Shown here in pieces: positions 12,390 to 24,784 of a stretch of 64,000 bases of DNA. How positions within the stretch are numbered: the stretch's first letter is position 1; every line of letters begins with the position of its first letter. Under the pieces are notes generated by a model. That model was not told the origin of the DNA. It did no database searches and saw nothing but the letters and a program-made list of their open reading frames with translations. A program made the translations under genes and the position numbers. The DNA is from Anastrepha obliqua (Eukaryota > Arthropoda > Insecta > Diptera > Tephritidae), in contig NC_072896.1 of the NCBI RefSeq assembly GCF_027943255.1, forward strand, positions 49,316,501 to 49,380,500, written 5' to 3'.

Positions 12390-12702
12390 GCCGCCGTAGC
12401 CGAATGGGTTGGTGCGTGATCACCATTCGGAATTCACTGAGAGGTCGTTGGTTCGAATCTCGGTGAAAGCAAAAATTAATAAAAACATTTTTCTAATAGC
12501 GGTCGCCGCTCGGCAGGCAATAGCAAACCTCCGAGTGTATTTCTGCCATGAAAAAGCTCCTCATAAAAATATCTGCCGTTCGGAGTCGGCTTGAAACTGT
12601 AGGTCCCTCCATTTGGGGAACAACATCAAGACGCACACCACAAATAGGAGGAGGAGCTCGGCCAAACACCTAACAGAAGTGTACGCGCCAATTATTTTTT
12701 TT
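12390..12702 (+). mobile_element. tRNA-derived SINE, complete length
   Basis: The head gccgccgtagccgaatgggt contains an A-box-like TAGCCGAATGGG and, 45 bp on, a B-box ggttcgaatct. The body follows in fixed order: aatagcggtcgcc, ggcaggcaatagc, tatttctgccatgaaaaagc, cggagtcggcttgaaactg, the end reading gtgtacgcgccaatta and a T/A-rich tail. The same roughly 310-bp unit recurs on both strands in this window. No clear target duplication was found here. Confidence 0.85.
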
Positions 12703-13035
12703 TAAACCTTTCTTGTTTTTCGACATAGGCTTATACACTTCGTTCAACTCTGTTCTAATTGGTGGATTCCTTTCCGAATAATAGGATTTGTGCTAGTCTG
12801 AAAAATAGCACATCGTTCCTGCAATCACCCTCTCGTTTGAATAAAAAATTTTTCCCGCTAACCATGCTTTCCGATTGGGGAAGAAATAGAAGGCCGGGCT
12901 ATCCGCCTGAGCCAGGTTTGGAGAAAAGGGACGATGGGAAACGAGCTGGAACCCTATTTCCATTAATTTTGCGACCACAACTGCTGAGGCGGCCAACCTT
13001 TACCTGCTCGCTAGCGGCCGACTTTAAAAAAAGCT
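12703..13035 (-). mobile_element. Mariner 3' fragment
   Basis: The minus strand encodes LMEIGFQLVSHRPFSPNLAQ then FYFFPNRKAWLAGKIFYSNE, the C-terminal third of a mariner transposase around the SPDLAPSD motif (third Asp not preserved). It matches the layout of the fragment at 17455-17880, so both come from one family. It directly adjoins the SINE tail. Confidence 0.7.
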
Positions 13036-13648
13036 TTTTCTATCATTTGATTCATGATTCATTCATTTCATGATCGGAGTTTCGAACCTAGTTACACCGG
13101 AATGCGGCGGCATGTATAAAAGAAAAAGAAATAATAAATGATGAATTGTATACTCATGCTTTTTTACGTTCATCGTTAATTAAATTCCTTCAAGTATAAA
13201 TTCGATTATTAATAATATAAAACTCAGATTTACTTTACATGCTCAGATATATTTTCAATTTCTAGGCCTTTGTGCTAAGGCAACCATAAATACTTACATA
13301 TATTTATCACCATCACGAAAGAAGTTGCTTAAATTTTGCTCAACATTGTACTTAAATGTATTGTGTCAGCATCTAAGTGTGAGTATCTGTTAGCAACAAA
13401 GTGATCATTTGCTGCAAAACTATCGCAACTCAAAAAGAAAAATAAGTAATTTAATGTAAATTAAATAGGAAAACAAAATAAAATATATTCCTCTCTACTT
13501 TGAAAGAATTTTCCGCCGGCATGTGAATGTGTAATATCTTGTTAAGGTAAAGCTATCTTGAACGTTGGATCTACCATACACATTTTTGGACTTTTTAGTT
13601 ATGAAGTTTCAGCAGTAATGTTGCAAGGCATTTGTACGTATGTGTGTG
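13036..13648. other. Intronic sequence, no gene
   Basis: AT-rich, with nothing recognisable. Confidence 0.6.
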
Positions 13649-14385
13649 CATTAGGGTGGATACTCCGTATAAAAAATTGGTACCAAAGGTCTGCCAGAGT
13701 TATAAAATGTGTTATATTTTAAGACTACCACGCAAATACTTCGCAAAAAAATTGTGATTTATGCGAGTACGACCGACTTGAGAGTACGTCTGAAAACCTC
13801 ATTACTTTGGTTCCGTTGTCGAAATTTTTCACAATTCTTAATTCTTTTGATTGTATCAATTATCCGAGCATGTTGTTGTGGACTCGAAACAATGAATATT
13901 GTCAACCTTAAGACCAGTCCTATGTAAGAGAGCCAGATAACCCACTTCTTTTGTTCCATTTTCCTCTACTGGGGTTTCCCAGTCTCTGGTTGAAGTTAAC
14001 AGTTGCACCGCTAGAAAGTTTCAAGTTAGGAGCGTGACAGTAAGAGGTGATATACGACATGTCTCAAATCAATATTAAAGTTGCACATTACTGCTCATTA
14101 TGAAGCGTGGAAGTAATGGCTAACACAAGACTGTAGTCCTGATGATGATGATGATACAATTTTTAAGCATTTTGTGGCGACTTTTTAAGCTAAACCCTTC
14201 ATATTTGATTTCATGGAAAAAATATTAAAAAAAACTTTATTTGCAGTGTTACTTTCAAATCGGTCCGACTCATATAAATGTTAATATTTTCCTAAAGATT
14301 TTTAGCGTGGATCTTAAAATATAATAGATTTCATTATTCCAGTGAACAACGGGCAAAGTTGTATTTTTTGTGTGGCACCCTAATG
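13649..14385. mobile_element. Putative 737-bp TIR element
   Basis: The 10-bp cattagggtg at 13649 is inverted as caccctaatg at 14376-14385. The interval has no transposase frame. A GAT run (14141-14155) inside resembles LINE 3' tails seen elsewhere here, suggesting a nested fragment. The TIR is short, so chance is possible. Confidence 0.4.
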
Positions 14386-14527
14386 TACCTCTATGCATAT
14401 CCACACATATGGGTACATGTGTATGGGTGTGGTGTGTGAGGTCAGGCGTACAGGCCTGCTTAGAAGTTTCATTCTCCACATGCTGTTGCCGTTGTTGTTA
14501 CTGGTGTTATTGTTGTAGCTGACTTAC

Positions 14528-14677
14528 CGGTCAATTGAATTTTGCCCATATTGCTGCTCACAACAGAATCCTGCGTTAGCTTGTGATGGGTGCGGCAGCG
14601 ATAAACTTTATGCGCATCGGTGCGTGTGATGTTGTAGACCAGAAGTTCGCCAGTCGGTAGCATATGATTTTTGCCAT
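14528..14677 (-). CDS. Dscam-family exon: C-terminal half of Ig2
   Basis: Internal exon of 150 bp with acceptor cttttag and donor gtaagtc, phase 1 on both sides. It encodes DGKNHMLPTGELLVYNITRT, then DAHKVYRCRTHHKLTQDS, then VVSSNMGKIQLTG. The YRCRTHHKLT motif holds the second Ig2 cysteine and is strongly diagnostic of Dscam (YxCRTxHxLT). An N-glycosylation sequon, NIT, is present. Its length equals that of Dscam1 constant exon 5. A longer reading frame continuing to 14469 runs past the donor into intron and is not coding. Confidence 0.93.
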
Positions 14678-15892
14678 CTAAAAGTGGACGAAAAACAAAA
14701 AAATTGGAAATAAAATGAAATTGGCAAAACAGTTACGCTTCAGCGCAGATGCCGAATGCTATAAATTTACTTGTTTGTTTTAGTTCTGGTGTTTGTTTTA
14801 AATGGGACTATGTTGTCCAACTTTTTTCTGTGCTTAACTATATACATATTCATGTATCCGCAAACACACACTTACACAAATGTCTATGTATTTAAATAAT
14901 AGATACAGGTTTGGGGGGAAAATAATAAAGGTTTCAACAAGGATATGTGTAGTTGGACGGCCGAATGGCCATTTGAAAGGTGTGGTGTATTCACTCTTCA
15001 CACCTAAAAGCGATAAGGAGTTGATGGCAGGCAGTGTAGAGCAGAGGGAGGACCTGTTAGTTAACGAACCAACAGTTGACTGGTTGCTGTTTTTCGTTTA
15101 TGTCGGTTTATTTTTTTTTTCCGGTGAGGGAATAAAAACATTCACTCATTGATGGACTGGCAACTGAAAGCCGAGAGAAAGGCAAGTAAATGTCTCATAT
15201 TTCGAAAATAAAACGATAAAGGTTGATGCAGTTGATAACTTGGGTGGATGGTGGCAGATACGCAGCCAGGTAGAAGTGACTACCACCAAAATGGGGATAC
15301 GTGTAGTTTAAAAACTGAATAGTCCTGTGACGCCATCATTTAAGTTTAAGTCCTCTTCTGTAACCACCTACTGACGTTGATGAATTTAATCAGGCATTTT
15401 CGGTAGTGTAGTATGCACTACTTGAATTTCATGTATGAGTACATTTTTACTCAGATATTTATATGAATACTAATATACTTGCCACATTCAATCATTCGTT
15501 AACTGTTTGGTCATGCTCGGGCATTTAATTCGGGATCAGCAGTATAGAAATGGTACACAACCCGCTCGGCTACGACGGCCGTTAGATAAGGAGTAGTTAA
15601 AAATAGAGCTACAGTGACCATCTCACTTATAAACACGATGCTTACGTACTTTCGTCAAGAGTGCCAGTTCAACTCTACTGAGCATATCAGCAAATTTTCT
15701 GGAGCAAAGTACGAGCCACGATCACTTATGCGCTTTTACTAAGCTAATATTTGCCATATGATTTAATGACTTGCTGAAATTAAAATGCTTAACACTTCTT
15801 GACAAAGTTAGTCTTCTTCAAGAGTACAAATACCTCATGGTCCGACTTCAATTTACTAAATCGTCGCGATCTTTTACCTTAAATAAATACAA
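14678..15892. other. Intronic sequence with a possible SINE head remnant
   Basis: Mostly featureless. At 15530-15595 the sequence acaacccgctcggctacgac plus ggccgt resembles the reversed tRNA head of the local SINE, and is a probable diverged fragment. Confidence 0.45.
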
Positions 15893-16186
15893 TAAATAAT
15901 CGGCACGTATACTTTTGTTAGGTATCTGGCTAGCTCCTCCTCCTATTTGAAGTGTGCGTCTTGTTATTGTTCCAGAATTGGAAGACCAATAGTTTTCAAT
16001 CGACTGCAAACGGCAAATGACTTTTATGAGGAGCTTTTTCATGACAGAAATACACTCCGAGGTTTGCCATTTCCTGCCGAGGGGCGATGCCTATTAGAAA
16101 AAACTTGCTCAATTATTTGATGTTCATGCAAAGAGGTTCGAGCCTACGCAATCCCAACCCATTCGGTTACGGCGGCATCTTACTTA
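15893..16186 (-). mobile_element. tRNA-derived SINE, old copy
   Basis: Reversed SINE order is recognisable: cggcacgtatacttttgtta, ctcctcctatttg, gaggagctttttcatgacag, gaggtttgccatttcctgcc, gaggggcgatgcctattag, ending cccattcggttacggcggc. The tRNA head has more changes than other copies, so it is older. Confidence 0.75.
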
Positions 16187-16340
16187 GTATGAAATACAGT
16201 TGCCTAGTAACAGAACGTCAGTTCTTTGTCGTTGTGGTGCGTCTTTGGAACGCCCTAATACAAAAAATCAAAATAATCAGAAACACACCGCGCTTTAGAA
16301 ATAAACTGCTATATTACTTTGTTGCCAATATTTGCTTATA
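16187..16340 (+). mobile_element. LINE ORF2 C-terminal tail (CR1/Jockey-like)
   Basis: The plus strand reads MKYSCLVTERQFFVVVVRLW, NALIQKIKIIRNTPRFRNKL, LYYFVANI, matching the C-terminal pattern also seen at 61690-61900 (RQFF...VRL...NALP.NIK). The remainder of the LINE is absent. Confidence 0.6.
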
Positions 16341-16434
16341 TGCACCTACATCTTTCTTTTTACCTTTCCTTTTCTCTGCTGATATAAAAAATATTCAGCT
16401 AAAATAAAAAAAAACACGATTTCTACAGTTAGCT

Positions 16435-17010
16435 TGCGACACATTTCGTTTCCATCAAAAAAAGGACGTTGTAATTGATGAGTGATTTTAACGCTCAGGT
16501 TGGTGGCATCAATCGGGCCTTTAGCATGTAATGGGAAAACACGCAACTAGTCATCTGAATAAAAATGGTGGACTCTTGGTTCACCTCTGCAACAACAATA
16601 AGCTCCTGATTGGCAGCTAAATATTTCCGTATAAGCTTCGTCATAAAGCTACTTAGTGGTCTTCAAAGAACAGCACAGCAAACCAAATAGATAATTAACG
16701 CAACAGCAAAACTTGAGGCAGAAGTCTCTTTGGACATCCGAGCTTTCAGAAGCGCAATGGAATCTGGCAATCGCAAAAGCTAGGATGAGATTTACGGCTA
16801 CAAACAAAACTGGCTCCTTAAATCGACTACTTTTCAACACCGAAACGTTAAAACACACGCAAACCCGTACGTGAATTACTTTAAAAGTCGTATACCAAAA
16901 ATTGAAAACTCCGAACAAGGCAGAAACACCATTTAGCGGTCCGTAAAACTGCATTTGCTTGGTGTGTGCAAAAATCTGCTAAAGTTCAATCAGAAGAGCA
17001 ACAAAGCTTG
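16435..17010 (+). mobile_element. RTE-like LINE endonuclease fragment
   Basis: Around 16480 the frame gives DFNAQVGGINRAF, the APE-type endonuclease GDFNAQVG motif, followed by decayed NNKLLIGS and FPYKLRHKAT segments across frameshifts. The continuation to about 17010 is poorly preserved. Confidence 0.55.
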
Positions 17011-17454
17011 GAAAAGCGATTCTGACCCTACGCTCCAAACGGATTTAAAGGAAAATATATTATATATAATACAAAAATTAGCTATTGCTTATACTATGGC
17101 CACCATAATTAGTATGAGAAACAATAATTTTAAACGGGACACCTTCTAAAAAGTAGGATTATGAAAAAATCCACTATATCTAAACTTTTGAGCCGATCAG
17201 ATGAAGTACAGAGATTCCGACCATAGTCTGAAATTTTAAAAAGTTCTTTCTGTTTGTTTTCTGTAGTTTTTGAAAGACCCCGCTGCACAGCTTACACTAT
17301 GCTTAGTAACTCCTGCAAGTTTCCCAATGGTACCCCCATAATTTTTCGAGTTATTTTCTATGCGGTTGAATCAATGTAGTAGTGAATCAATGAAAAATGT
17401 AGCTATGGCGAAGTACTAGCATGAATTGTAAGTACTTGTTGTAACGCTAGAGTA
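17011..17454. other. Intronic sequence, no gene
   Basis: Nothing recognisable. A TA at 17453-17454 marks the edge of the next element. Confidence 0.6.
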
Positions 17455-17880
17455 CGAGGGTCATTTGAAAAGTCCGTATAAAAATAAAGATTTCTTTATT
17501 GCTTGGAGTAAACGTTTTTTTAAATTTCGACATAGTCTCCTTTTAGGCGTATACACTTCGCCCAAGGCTGTTTTAGTTTGTTGACCGCTTCCGAATAATA
17601 GGATATGTCTAAGCCTGAGAAATAGCCTTTCGTTTCTGTAACCACCTCCACGTTTGAATGAAATCTTTTTTCTGCCAGCCATTTCTTTTAATTGGAGAAT
17701 AAATAGTTTTCCGAGGGAACCAAGCCTGGAGAATAGGGGGAAGTGAAAGAAGTTGGAATCCCATTTTGTGAAGACAGGTGCTGAAGCGTGAGCTGGAGCG
17801 TTGTCATGATAGAGAATGAAAACCACCTGACTACCCCGATTCAAACGAAGGCCAAACGCAAAGAAATGGACCGATCTGGC
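17455..17880 (-). mobile_element. Mariner 3' fragment with terminal inverted repeat
   Basis: The end cgagggtcatttgaaaagtc follows a TA. On the minus strand the frame begins VVFILYHDNAPAHASAPVFT with the second catalytic Asp in HDNAPAH, then shifts. A C-terminal KEMAGRKKISF block matches the mariner fragment at 12703. The element is cut near 17880. Confidence 0.75.
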
Positions 17881-18084
17881 TAATAATTGGTGTGTGCTCT
17901 TCCAAGAGATGCTACTAACAAAACATTTCCTCGATACGCGTCAGTAGTCTCATCTCTCTAATTCAAAATCCTTACTTATCTTAAGATTTCGACCATCAAT
18001 AGCATTTCCAAAATAGAATTTTGACTGCAATTTTATCTGGGAAATAAAGAAAAGTAGTAACTAATTGTATGAAATTATATGACC
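17881..18084. other. Intronic sequence
   Basis: Nothing recognisable. Confidence 0.5.
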
Positions 18085-18416
18085 TTAGGTAAGTAGATTA
18101 GATGAGAAGAGTACCACGGGTATGATACAAGTACCTCTAGATTGCCGTTTTGATACCATAATGTAGACCATTACTTGCCAAAAAGTAACAAAACTTAAAG
18201 GAAGAAAAACCATCTAGTGCTGTTGATGTAGCGGAGGAAAGAAAAGGGATCAAGGCTGGAGACCTGCCTCAGAGTATCCTCAAAAGGCACAGTAAGAAAC
18301 CTCAGATGCCTAACCGCCAGACGCGGAGATTTGCAAAGAAGGTGTTCAACAGTTTCTTTCTCTGCAGGATCCCCACAGCTTTTGCAATGTGGGACCTTAC
18401 TTTTAGAGAAATACAA
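18085..18416 (-). mobile_element. I/LOA-type LINE 3' end, second copy
   Basis: The minus strand encodes HCKSCGDPAEKETVEHLLCK then RHLRFLTVPFEDTL. The following 3' region matches 2745-3050 almost base for base over long stretches, identifying the same family. Only the last 330 bp remain. Confidence 0.78.
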
Positions 18417-19310
18417 ATTTTTGGAACTTCAGTTGCAAGCCGAAACCTTTAAATTGTATCCTATTGCCTCAATATGTAAGTAGTATTTCATGCTTAACAA
18501 CCTCATTGATCTAAGGCGAGTGTGATATTTTGCGCTTTCTGAATTCGCTGTGACGTCCTCACTGCGATTATTCCAACAAGAGTAAGAGAAAAAGTAAGCA
18601 AAAAGGCAATGCAAACTGCCAAATACAAGAAATTATATACACACACACTTTCTCGACACAGCGGCTTTAGCAAAACAAAACAAACTGCATTTGGAGGTAT
18701 TTTTACAATTTGTGCTTTCACAATTTAACTCGCGGCACTTCGCTTTTATTAGTTTGCTTAATTTAAAAATCACAAATCTAAAAATTACAATGTTAACGAG
18801 TCATTTATTAAATATTTACAAAGACGTAACTTCCCTTCCATTTCTTTATTTCAAGGGATGACGTCAACTGGTTGTCAAAAACCTAAAAAAACATGTAGTA
18901 GCGCTTTTCGGAAAGCGCCTCCTTTGGTATTCTGTACACCGTGGATCCAGAGTGTGCCTTTATTATGTAATATCAAGAATAATGTCAGAAATAAAGAACA
19001 TTTTGATTGCAAATTTCTTTTGTTTATTTTCAACACCAGGTTTTCGCAATCAGTCTTTCTATGCTTTTTCAAATGAAATTCAATCAGGTTCCGCTCAAAA
19101 TCAAAAGTCATTTTCTGCGAAATTTTTTTAGGCAAAAGACAGTTATTACAAATAATTGATACAAAAGCACGCAATACACTTCTATTAAAACTAAATGATT
19201 TTACGAGCTACATAAATCTCGCTTCGGCAAATAGAGGAAAATTCTCAAAACAAGGCAATTAGGTTATGTAAATACAATATGTGCGTATGTATGTATGTAT
19301 GCCTACTTAC
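18417..19310. other. Intronic sequence before the Ig2a exon
   Basis: AT-rich, no coding family. A GTAT microsatellite at 19285-19301 lies immediately intronic to the Ig2a donor. Confidence 0.6.
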
Positions 19311-19472
19311 CTCCCTCCAAGGATGGGTATATATTGAAATTAGGTTCCTGTAGCCACGACGTTACCGTTACATACTCCTTTACAAACGAAGGTATATTGC
19401 ATTTAATCAATACGTTGCTGCCAATAAAGCCACCTGGATTTTGCACTTCCGGCTCATAGCGTTGATTTACAA
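19311..19472 (-). CDS. Dscam-family exon: N-terminal half of Ig2
   Basis: Internal exon of 162 bp with acceptor ttgtag and donor gtaagtagg. It encodes VNQRYEPEVQNPGGFIGSN, then VLIKCNIPSFVKEYVTVTSW, then LQEPNFNIYPSLEG. The IKCNIPSFV motif holds the first Ig2 cysteine, and TSW holds the core tryptophan. In Dscam1 the equivalent exon 4 is a tandem array of mutually exclusive alternatives; here I see a single copy and no second IPSF-type exon in the flanking introns. Entry and exit are both phase 1, so the exon could be skipped or swapped without frame damage. A GTAT microsatellite lies just beyond the donor. Confidence 0.93.
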
Positions 19473-19737
19473 CTACAATTTGTGTGAAAAATAGAAGAAC
19501 AATGTATGGAAATGGATTAATTAATGAAATTACACCAGAAGCGTCTAAAACTATTTATTGGCTTTGAGATGTAAAAACAAATACTTATACTCGTTCACAC
19601 ATTTTAATATTTTTTTTAAACTAACTTTTGGTGAATTAATTAAATTCAAAAGCTATTTCATGGAAAAATAAAAGGCATTTTCAAATCGCTGGCAAATTAT
19701 ATAAATACAATATTACAAAAACCATACACTTTCAGAT

Positions 19738-20720
19738 ACAGGGCGGCGCAACGAGCGCTTGAAATTTTATTCAGGTATTAAAAACGGAGCATAATTTCAC
19801 TTAAATGCTCTTCCCGGCTGGTTTACGGTGGCCCATTCTGCCGATCTAATTCTGTCAATATTTTCGAGAGTTTCGGCATTTATCTCCCCATTCACAACTT
19901 CCATGGTATATTTCAACTTCTGAGTTTCCTCTGAATGGTAAGCGCAACATTTATTTTTAACTTCCCTACATAAAAAATAAGCTAATGGAGTCAAATCACA
20001 GCTTCTAGGCAGCCAATTAACGTCACTGTCTCGGCCGATTAGTCAACTTTGGAAGGCAGTGCACAAAATATCGACAGTCGTATGGAACCAAAAATGCATC
20101 TATGTAATCCTCTTCAATTTGTCGAAATGCAAATAGGGTTAAATGGCGGCTTCTCGCTCATTTTCGAAAGAAAAAACGGTCCGAATTTTGTTGCCTCACT
20201 AAAGTTTGCACCAGAGTCTCTCATTGAAAACGCATCGGTTTCTCAATGACGATATGCGTATTTTCCGAGCCCGATTATTCTGTTTGTTAACATAGCCGCC
20301 GAGGTAAAAATAAGAAACATTTGAAGATTTGATTTTTCCGTAAAAACGCTAATCTTGAATGAAGTATTCTGCAGTCCATTTATTCGAGCAAAAAGTGATC
20401 CTTTTTGTAATTGTCTAACCATTAAATAAAATTTCTCATTCTCCACGGATATTGTTTTATTATTATTATAATTTGTTGCTATCGCGCCTATTGGAGGCGC
20501 ATAGTGCCGAAACAAAACATTGTCAGTGGTGAAGATTTTTTGCTTTTACCCTGATCTTGGACCGTGTTGGGTTTCCACCATGGCGCATCTATTAAAAGTG
20601 GTATCGGTAAATCAGCTAATTTGGTTTTTATCTTTCGCCGTGTTGATGCGACTGTCAGCACAGAATCGAAAAAGGCGAATTCATTTTTTGTTTTCTACTT
20701 TCCCGTAACAATCAAAATGT
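19738..20720 (-). mobile_element. DD41D-type transposase relic
   Basis: On the minus strand, 20340-20250 contains YLGGYVNKQNNR in one frame. Later GPFFL appears, then DVNWLPRSCDLTPLAYFLCR, which holds the third-catalytic-residue region with the final D changed to A. Stops and shifts are frequent. The order matches the better copy at 35369-36555. Ends were not fixed. Confidence 0.65.
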
Positions 20721-20879
20721 TGTTGTTGCTCTAGTGCTACCACCTTTAATAAATGCGCCTTGGTTTTTATCGACTCCTGGAGAGGTTGGTCCCAATCCAT
20801 ATCCATTTACGTTCCTATATTTCACGATCAATTGATTTTTGCTCACGGAGTTGGTCGTTCAAGCTCAACTTTGGATATA
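20721..20879. other. Intronic sequence
   Basis: Nothing recognisable. Confidence 0.5.
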
Positions 20880-21460
20880 AACATCGCAAAAACTAAGGCA
20901 ATGAGAGCTGCACTATAACAGTTGAGGAGGAGGATGTCAGCACCAGATTGGGTAAACTAAGAGCCGCATTCGGAAGGTTTTGGAAATCTCAAAAAAACCA
21001 AACTCAGAGTATTCAACGTTACTATATGGCAGCAAAACTTGGTTTCCATAAAAGGCTGTAATACAAAAGCTACAGTCCTTCATCAACAAATGTCTAACGA
21101 TAATTATCAGAGTATTCTGACCAAACACAATAAGCAATGAAGAACTTTGGGGGCAAACCAACGAGGAGCCGATATTATGTCAACTCAAATGCTGGAACTG
21201 GAGACGGATAGGTTCCGCTCTGGAAACCATCACACAGCATTACGGAGTGGCCTTGGATTGAAATCCGCAAGCGTAGGGCATAGTCGATCAAAACACAACT
21301 GGCTAAGATTCACCCTGAACAATCTAAATTCAATCAAATCCACTTGGTATGCTGCTAAAGCTACGGCATAACATCGCGTATGCTGGAAAATCCTTATAGA
21401 AGTCATATGCTCCTTCGAGGAGTGAAGGGAATAAAAATATCTCATACCTCTCATCTTACT
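20880..21460 (+). mobile_element. RTE-like LINE 3' fragment
   Basis: Decayed equivalents of TKLRVFN, RISNEELW and QLKCWKWRRIGSALRKPS occur in shifting plus frames. The same order is clearer at 55500-56170 and 58976-59450. Confidence 0.55.
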
Positions 21461-21479
21461 TACTCCAAACCCTTGAGAG

Positions 21480-21840
21480 ACTGACTACCCAACATTGTAA
21501 GAGAGCTCGGTGGAATTTGCCTTGCATTCAATTTTAAAAGATATTGAGGAGTCTCTTTATCAGAAAGAGTTTGCGGTGGGCGCCTTCCTCGACATTGAGG
21601 AGGCTTTAAATAACGTCCTGAAAAGATTTATCTATAGAATGCTTAACGACAAAATAGCAGATTGGGCGACATTTCTATCCGCCGGCAGGTGAGTAGCAGT
21701 TCTCCGCAAGGTGGTGTTCTCTCACCATTTCTCTGGGTTGTTATTGTGAATGCTGGTGGAAAGCAGATGAAGAGTTTGAAGTAGGCTTATGACACTACTC
21801 TAGTTTGTAAAGAATAGAGCAGTATTCTGGTAGTCTACGT
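21480..21840 (+). mobile_element. Jockey/I-type LINE RT fragment
   Basis: The plus strand reads SVEFALHSILKDIEESLYQK then EFAVGAFLDIEEALNNV, the RT stretch around the first catalytic Asp (FLDIE.AF.NV). A RTPQGGVLSPLLW-like segment follows near 21700. It has a shift and stops. Confidence 0.68.
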
Positions 21841-21949
21841 ATTACTTCCGGTGTATAAATTTATATCTCCGAAAGCTTAACCGAAAATCGGTATTATAGT
21901 AAAAAAATCTATCAAATTTGGGAATAAAAACACAAAATAATAATACACT

Positions 21950-22253
21950 AATTGGCGCGTACACCCTTTTTGGGTGTTTGGCCGAGCTCTTCCTCCTATT
22001 TGTGGTGTGCGTCTTGATGTTGTTCCACAAATGGAGGGACCTACAGTTTCAAGCAGAACGGAAGATATTTTTATGAAGAGCTTTTTCATGGCAGAAATAC
22101 ATACACTCGGAGGTTTGCCATTGCCTGCCGAGGGGCGACCGCTATTAGAAAAATGTTTTTCTTAATTTTGGTGTTTCACCTAGATTCGAACCAACGTTCG
22201 CTCTGTGAATTCCGAATAGTAGTCACGCACCAACCCATTCGGCTACGGCGGCC
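21950..22253 (-). mobile_element. tRNA-derived SINE, near-complete
   Basis: Starts attggcgcgtacaccctttt and ends caacccattcggctacggcg plus gcc, the full reversed SINE including A and B boxes. Flanks show no obvious duplication. Confidence 0.85.
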
Positions 22254-24784
22254 GTATTAATCTAAGTATTTACGCTCATGCTACTCTATGCACTGCCTGA
22301 ATTAATAAGAATAAATACTAAAAATATGCTAATAACAGAATATTTTTTCTAAAATTTTAAGCCGTGCTTTGTTTTGCTGCTGCCAGTGGTCTATATAACA
22401 CACATGCGTCTGTATACGTATGTGTATGCACGTGAATGCATAATGTTGGCAGAAATTCCTAATGCTTAACTCATTCAAACTGCCTTAGTTTGACGCAAGC
22501 AGGCCTTCAACTCAGTTATATGAAAAGGTTTGGTACTACGAAGCTTAAAGCGCAACCCACTCCTGCATCTGTGGCACTGTGCGCTTCCTGAGGTTTTCAT
22601 ACCACAATCTACTACTTTTTCATTAAAACAAGACAATAGCATTTTACCAAAGAGTTGAGCATAATCCTAACTAGTTTTGCAACATTTTTCAAAATTATGC
22701 CAATGCCATATGCCAAAAGTAATATTGCAAGAGCTTACATGTTTGCAAAGATGTACATTAGTGGATGTAAATAAAAGTTGCATGAGCACATATACACTTA
22801 CACATGTATGTAAATGCACTTAGCAACGAGATTATGAGTACAACAGGGTGACTCTCATAGGTAGTTTAGTTTTAAGTGAAATAGTTTTTATATTAGGCGC
22901 CTTCGATTCCATTTTTCGATATACTAGGCGCCTTCTATGCTCGCTACCTATGGGCTCTGCTCACTTGAAGAAAAATGTGTATGTGGAAACAACAACAAAG
23001 TTATCGAGTAAGTTTCGCCCCTAGCGAGTGTGGTTATACCTCATAAAACTGGTATAACTCACTATTGTCAACGCTGCTGACTCTCTTTCAAGAGAGTTTC
23101 ATTAGGCCCTGTTTATAAAGGGAGACTTTTGTTGTTTCAACTTTGCGAATTCTCTTTTGATGTTCTCGTCGTGTTATCACATCGTGTAATTGGTAATTTT
23201 TAATCTACAGTCAACAACAGCAGTCTGCATTGAGAAGAGAGTCTACATCGAGAATAAAGAGAGTGTTGCAGGTGTACGAGCAGCATAAGTAACGAGTTGA
23301 AGCAGCCCATGAATGATAGAAACAAGATTGCGCCCATCAGAGAGTGTGTGACGTCGCATTAGCTGAGTGCAGTGTTGCCAAACATTTGCTTTTCGCAATA
23401 AATTTAGTGCTTTTTTATAACACAATGCGATAATTTTTAAGTTTGGTGTTTGTTTCTTTTTTTTAATTTCAAGCTACCGAAAATTAAGGTAAAAAAAACT
23501 ATATTATTAAACAAAAGAAGGTTAAAAAATGTCAGAAGATTTTAGTGTTAATGAAAATTTGTTGGTTCTTATAAAATTTGATATTTTGAAAATTTAATTT
23601 TTTGCTCCTGTTAAGGTTTTGTTAGAATATGAAATCTTCTTCGCTCAACTCTTCTTAACATTAAAAACCTTTTAACACATTTAAAAAAGCTTTTGAATTT
23701 ACTGAATGCGAATTAAAACTATAAAGGTGTAATCGTTTCTTCCAGTCCTCAATCCTTAGTGCGACGCAGGGCATCAAGAGGTGTATTCATAGTAAAAATA
23801 AGCAACAAAATACCAGAAAATACTGAAAAAACCATAACGACATTTTTACGAAAAGGTTACCTTATCTTGTTACACAACCTGAAATATAGCATAAAAGTCG
23901 TTTCCTGAACAAAAGAGTTTCTCTTAAACAAAAAAAACTCATAAATTAAATTGTACATATCCATAACACATTTATTTTAAAACGCACGTTTTAAAGACGA
24001 TTTGTCACGCATACAAAGCCTTTTAAGTAATTCAATAAAATTGTGGTGTTTTACTTTCTTTAAATAGGCATTTTAGTGCGTTTTGATATCCAAAGCTAGG
24101 CAACACTGCAGTAGCGAGAGAGATTTGACTGCTGAAAGCAGAAGAACACCAACAATGACCACAATCTCCCGGCAATGCAACCATTTTAACATCTGGTAAG
24201 TAGTGAAGCTAATAAAATAGTAATAGTAAAGCTAAATAAAACTGAGTAAATTATTTAACTAATTAAAAAAAAATTATATCTTACAAAGTTGTAAACATTA
24301 CATTTTAATTAGAACAGCCTAGAAAAAGTTTATGAAGAAAGAACTAAAACTCCGAGAGTAAATAACAAAAAAATGCTCAATCAAGTTATGAAAATGGTAA
24401 TCTGGCCATACTGGTGCTAATACGACATCACCCATTGTTAAATTCGCTGAGCGCAAAGTAACGGTACCACGATGGGCGCCATCTCATTATTCTTTCCATC
24501 ATGATGCCAAATGTTTGTCAAATTTTTTAAAATTATTTTAATTACAATACTTTGTACAAAAATTTATGTATTTCATTCAGTAATACAAATCCAAGTTTCA
24601 AACTTCCTGCAACATTTTCATCAACACTTCATACTTTTTATTCAAAATCTTTAAAAAAATTCAGGGCTCACAGTTTACTAGGGTTGCCTTTTACATTTTG
24701 CGCCTTTGCAACACAACGTGTGATGGGCTATAATTCGATATTTTTATCGAAAAGTTTTGTATTTTTTAGCTTATAACGTTTTCA
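22254..24784. other. Intronic sequence, about 2.5 kb without a gene
   Basis: No coding family or named element. A small inverted repeat at 22848-22963 (cataggtag against ctacctatg, with two copies of taggcgccttc between) is the only structure seen. Confidence 0.55.

Noticed and set aside
12390..12480. tRNA gene candidate
   Set aside because: A and B boxes exist, but the same head is attached to an identical repeat body at many sites, so it is a SINE head and not a functional tRNA.
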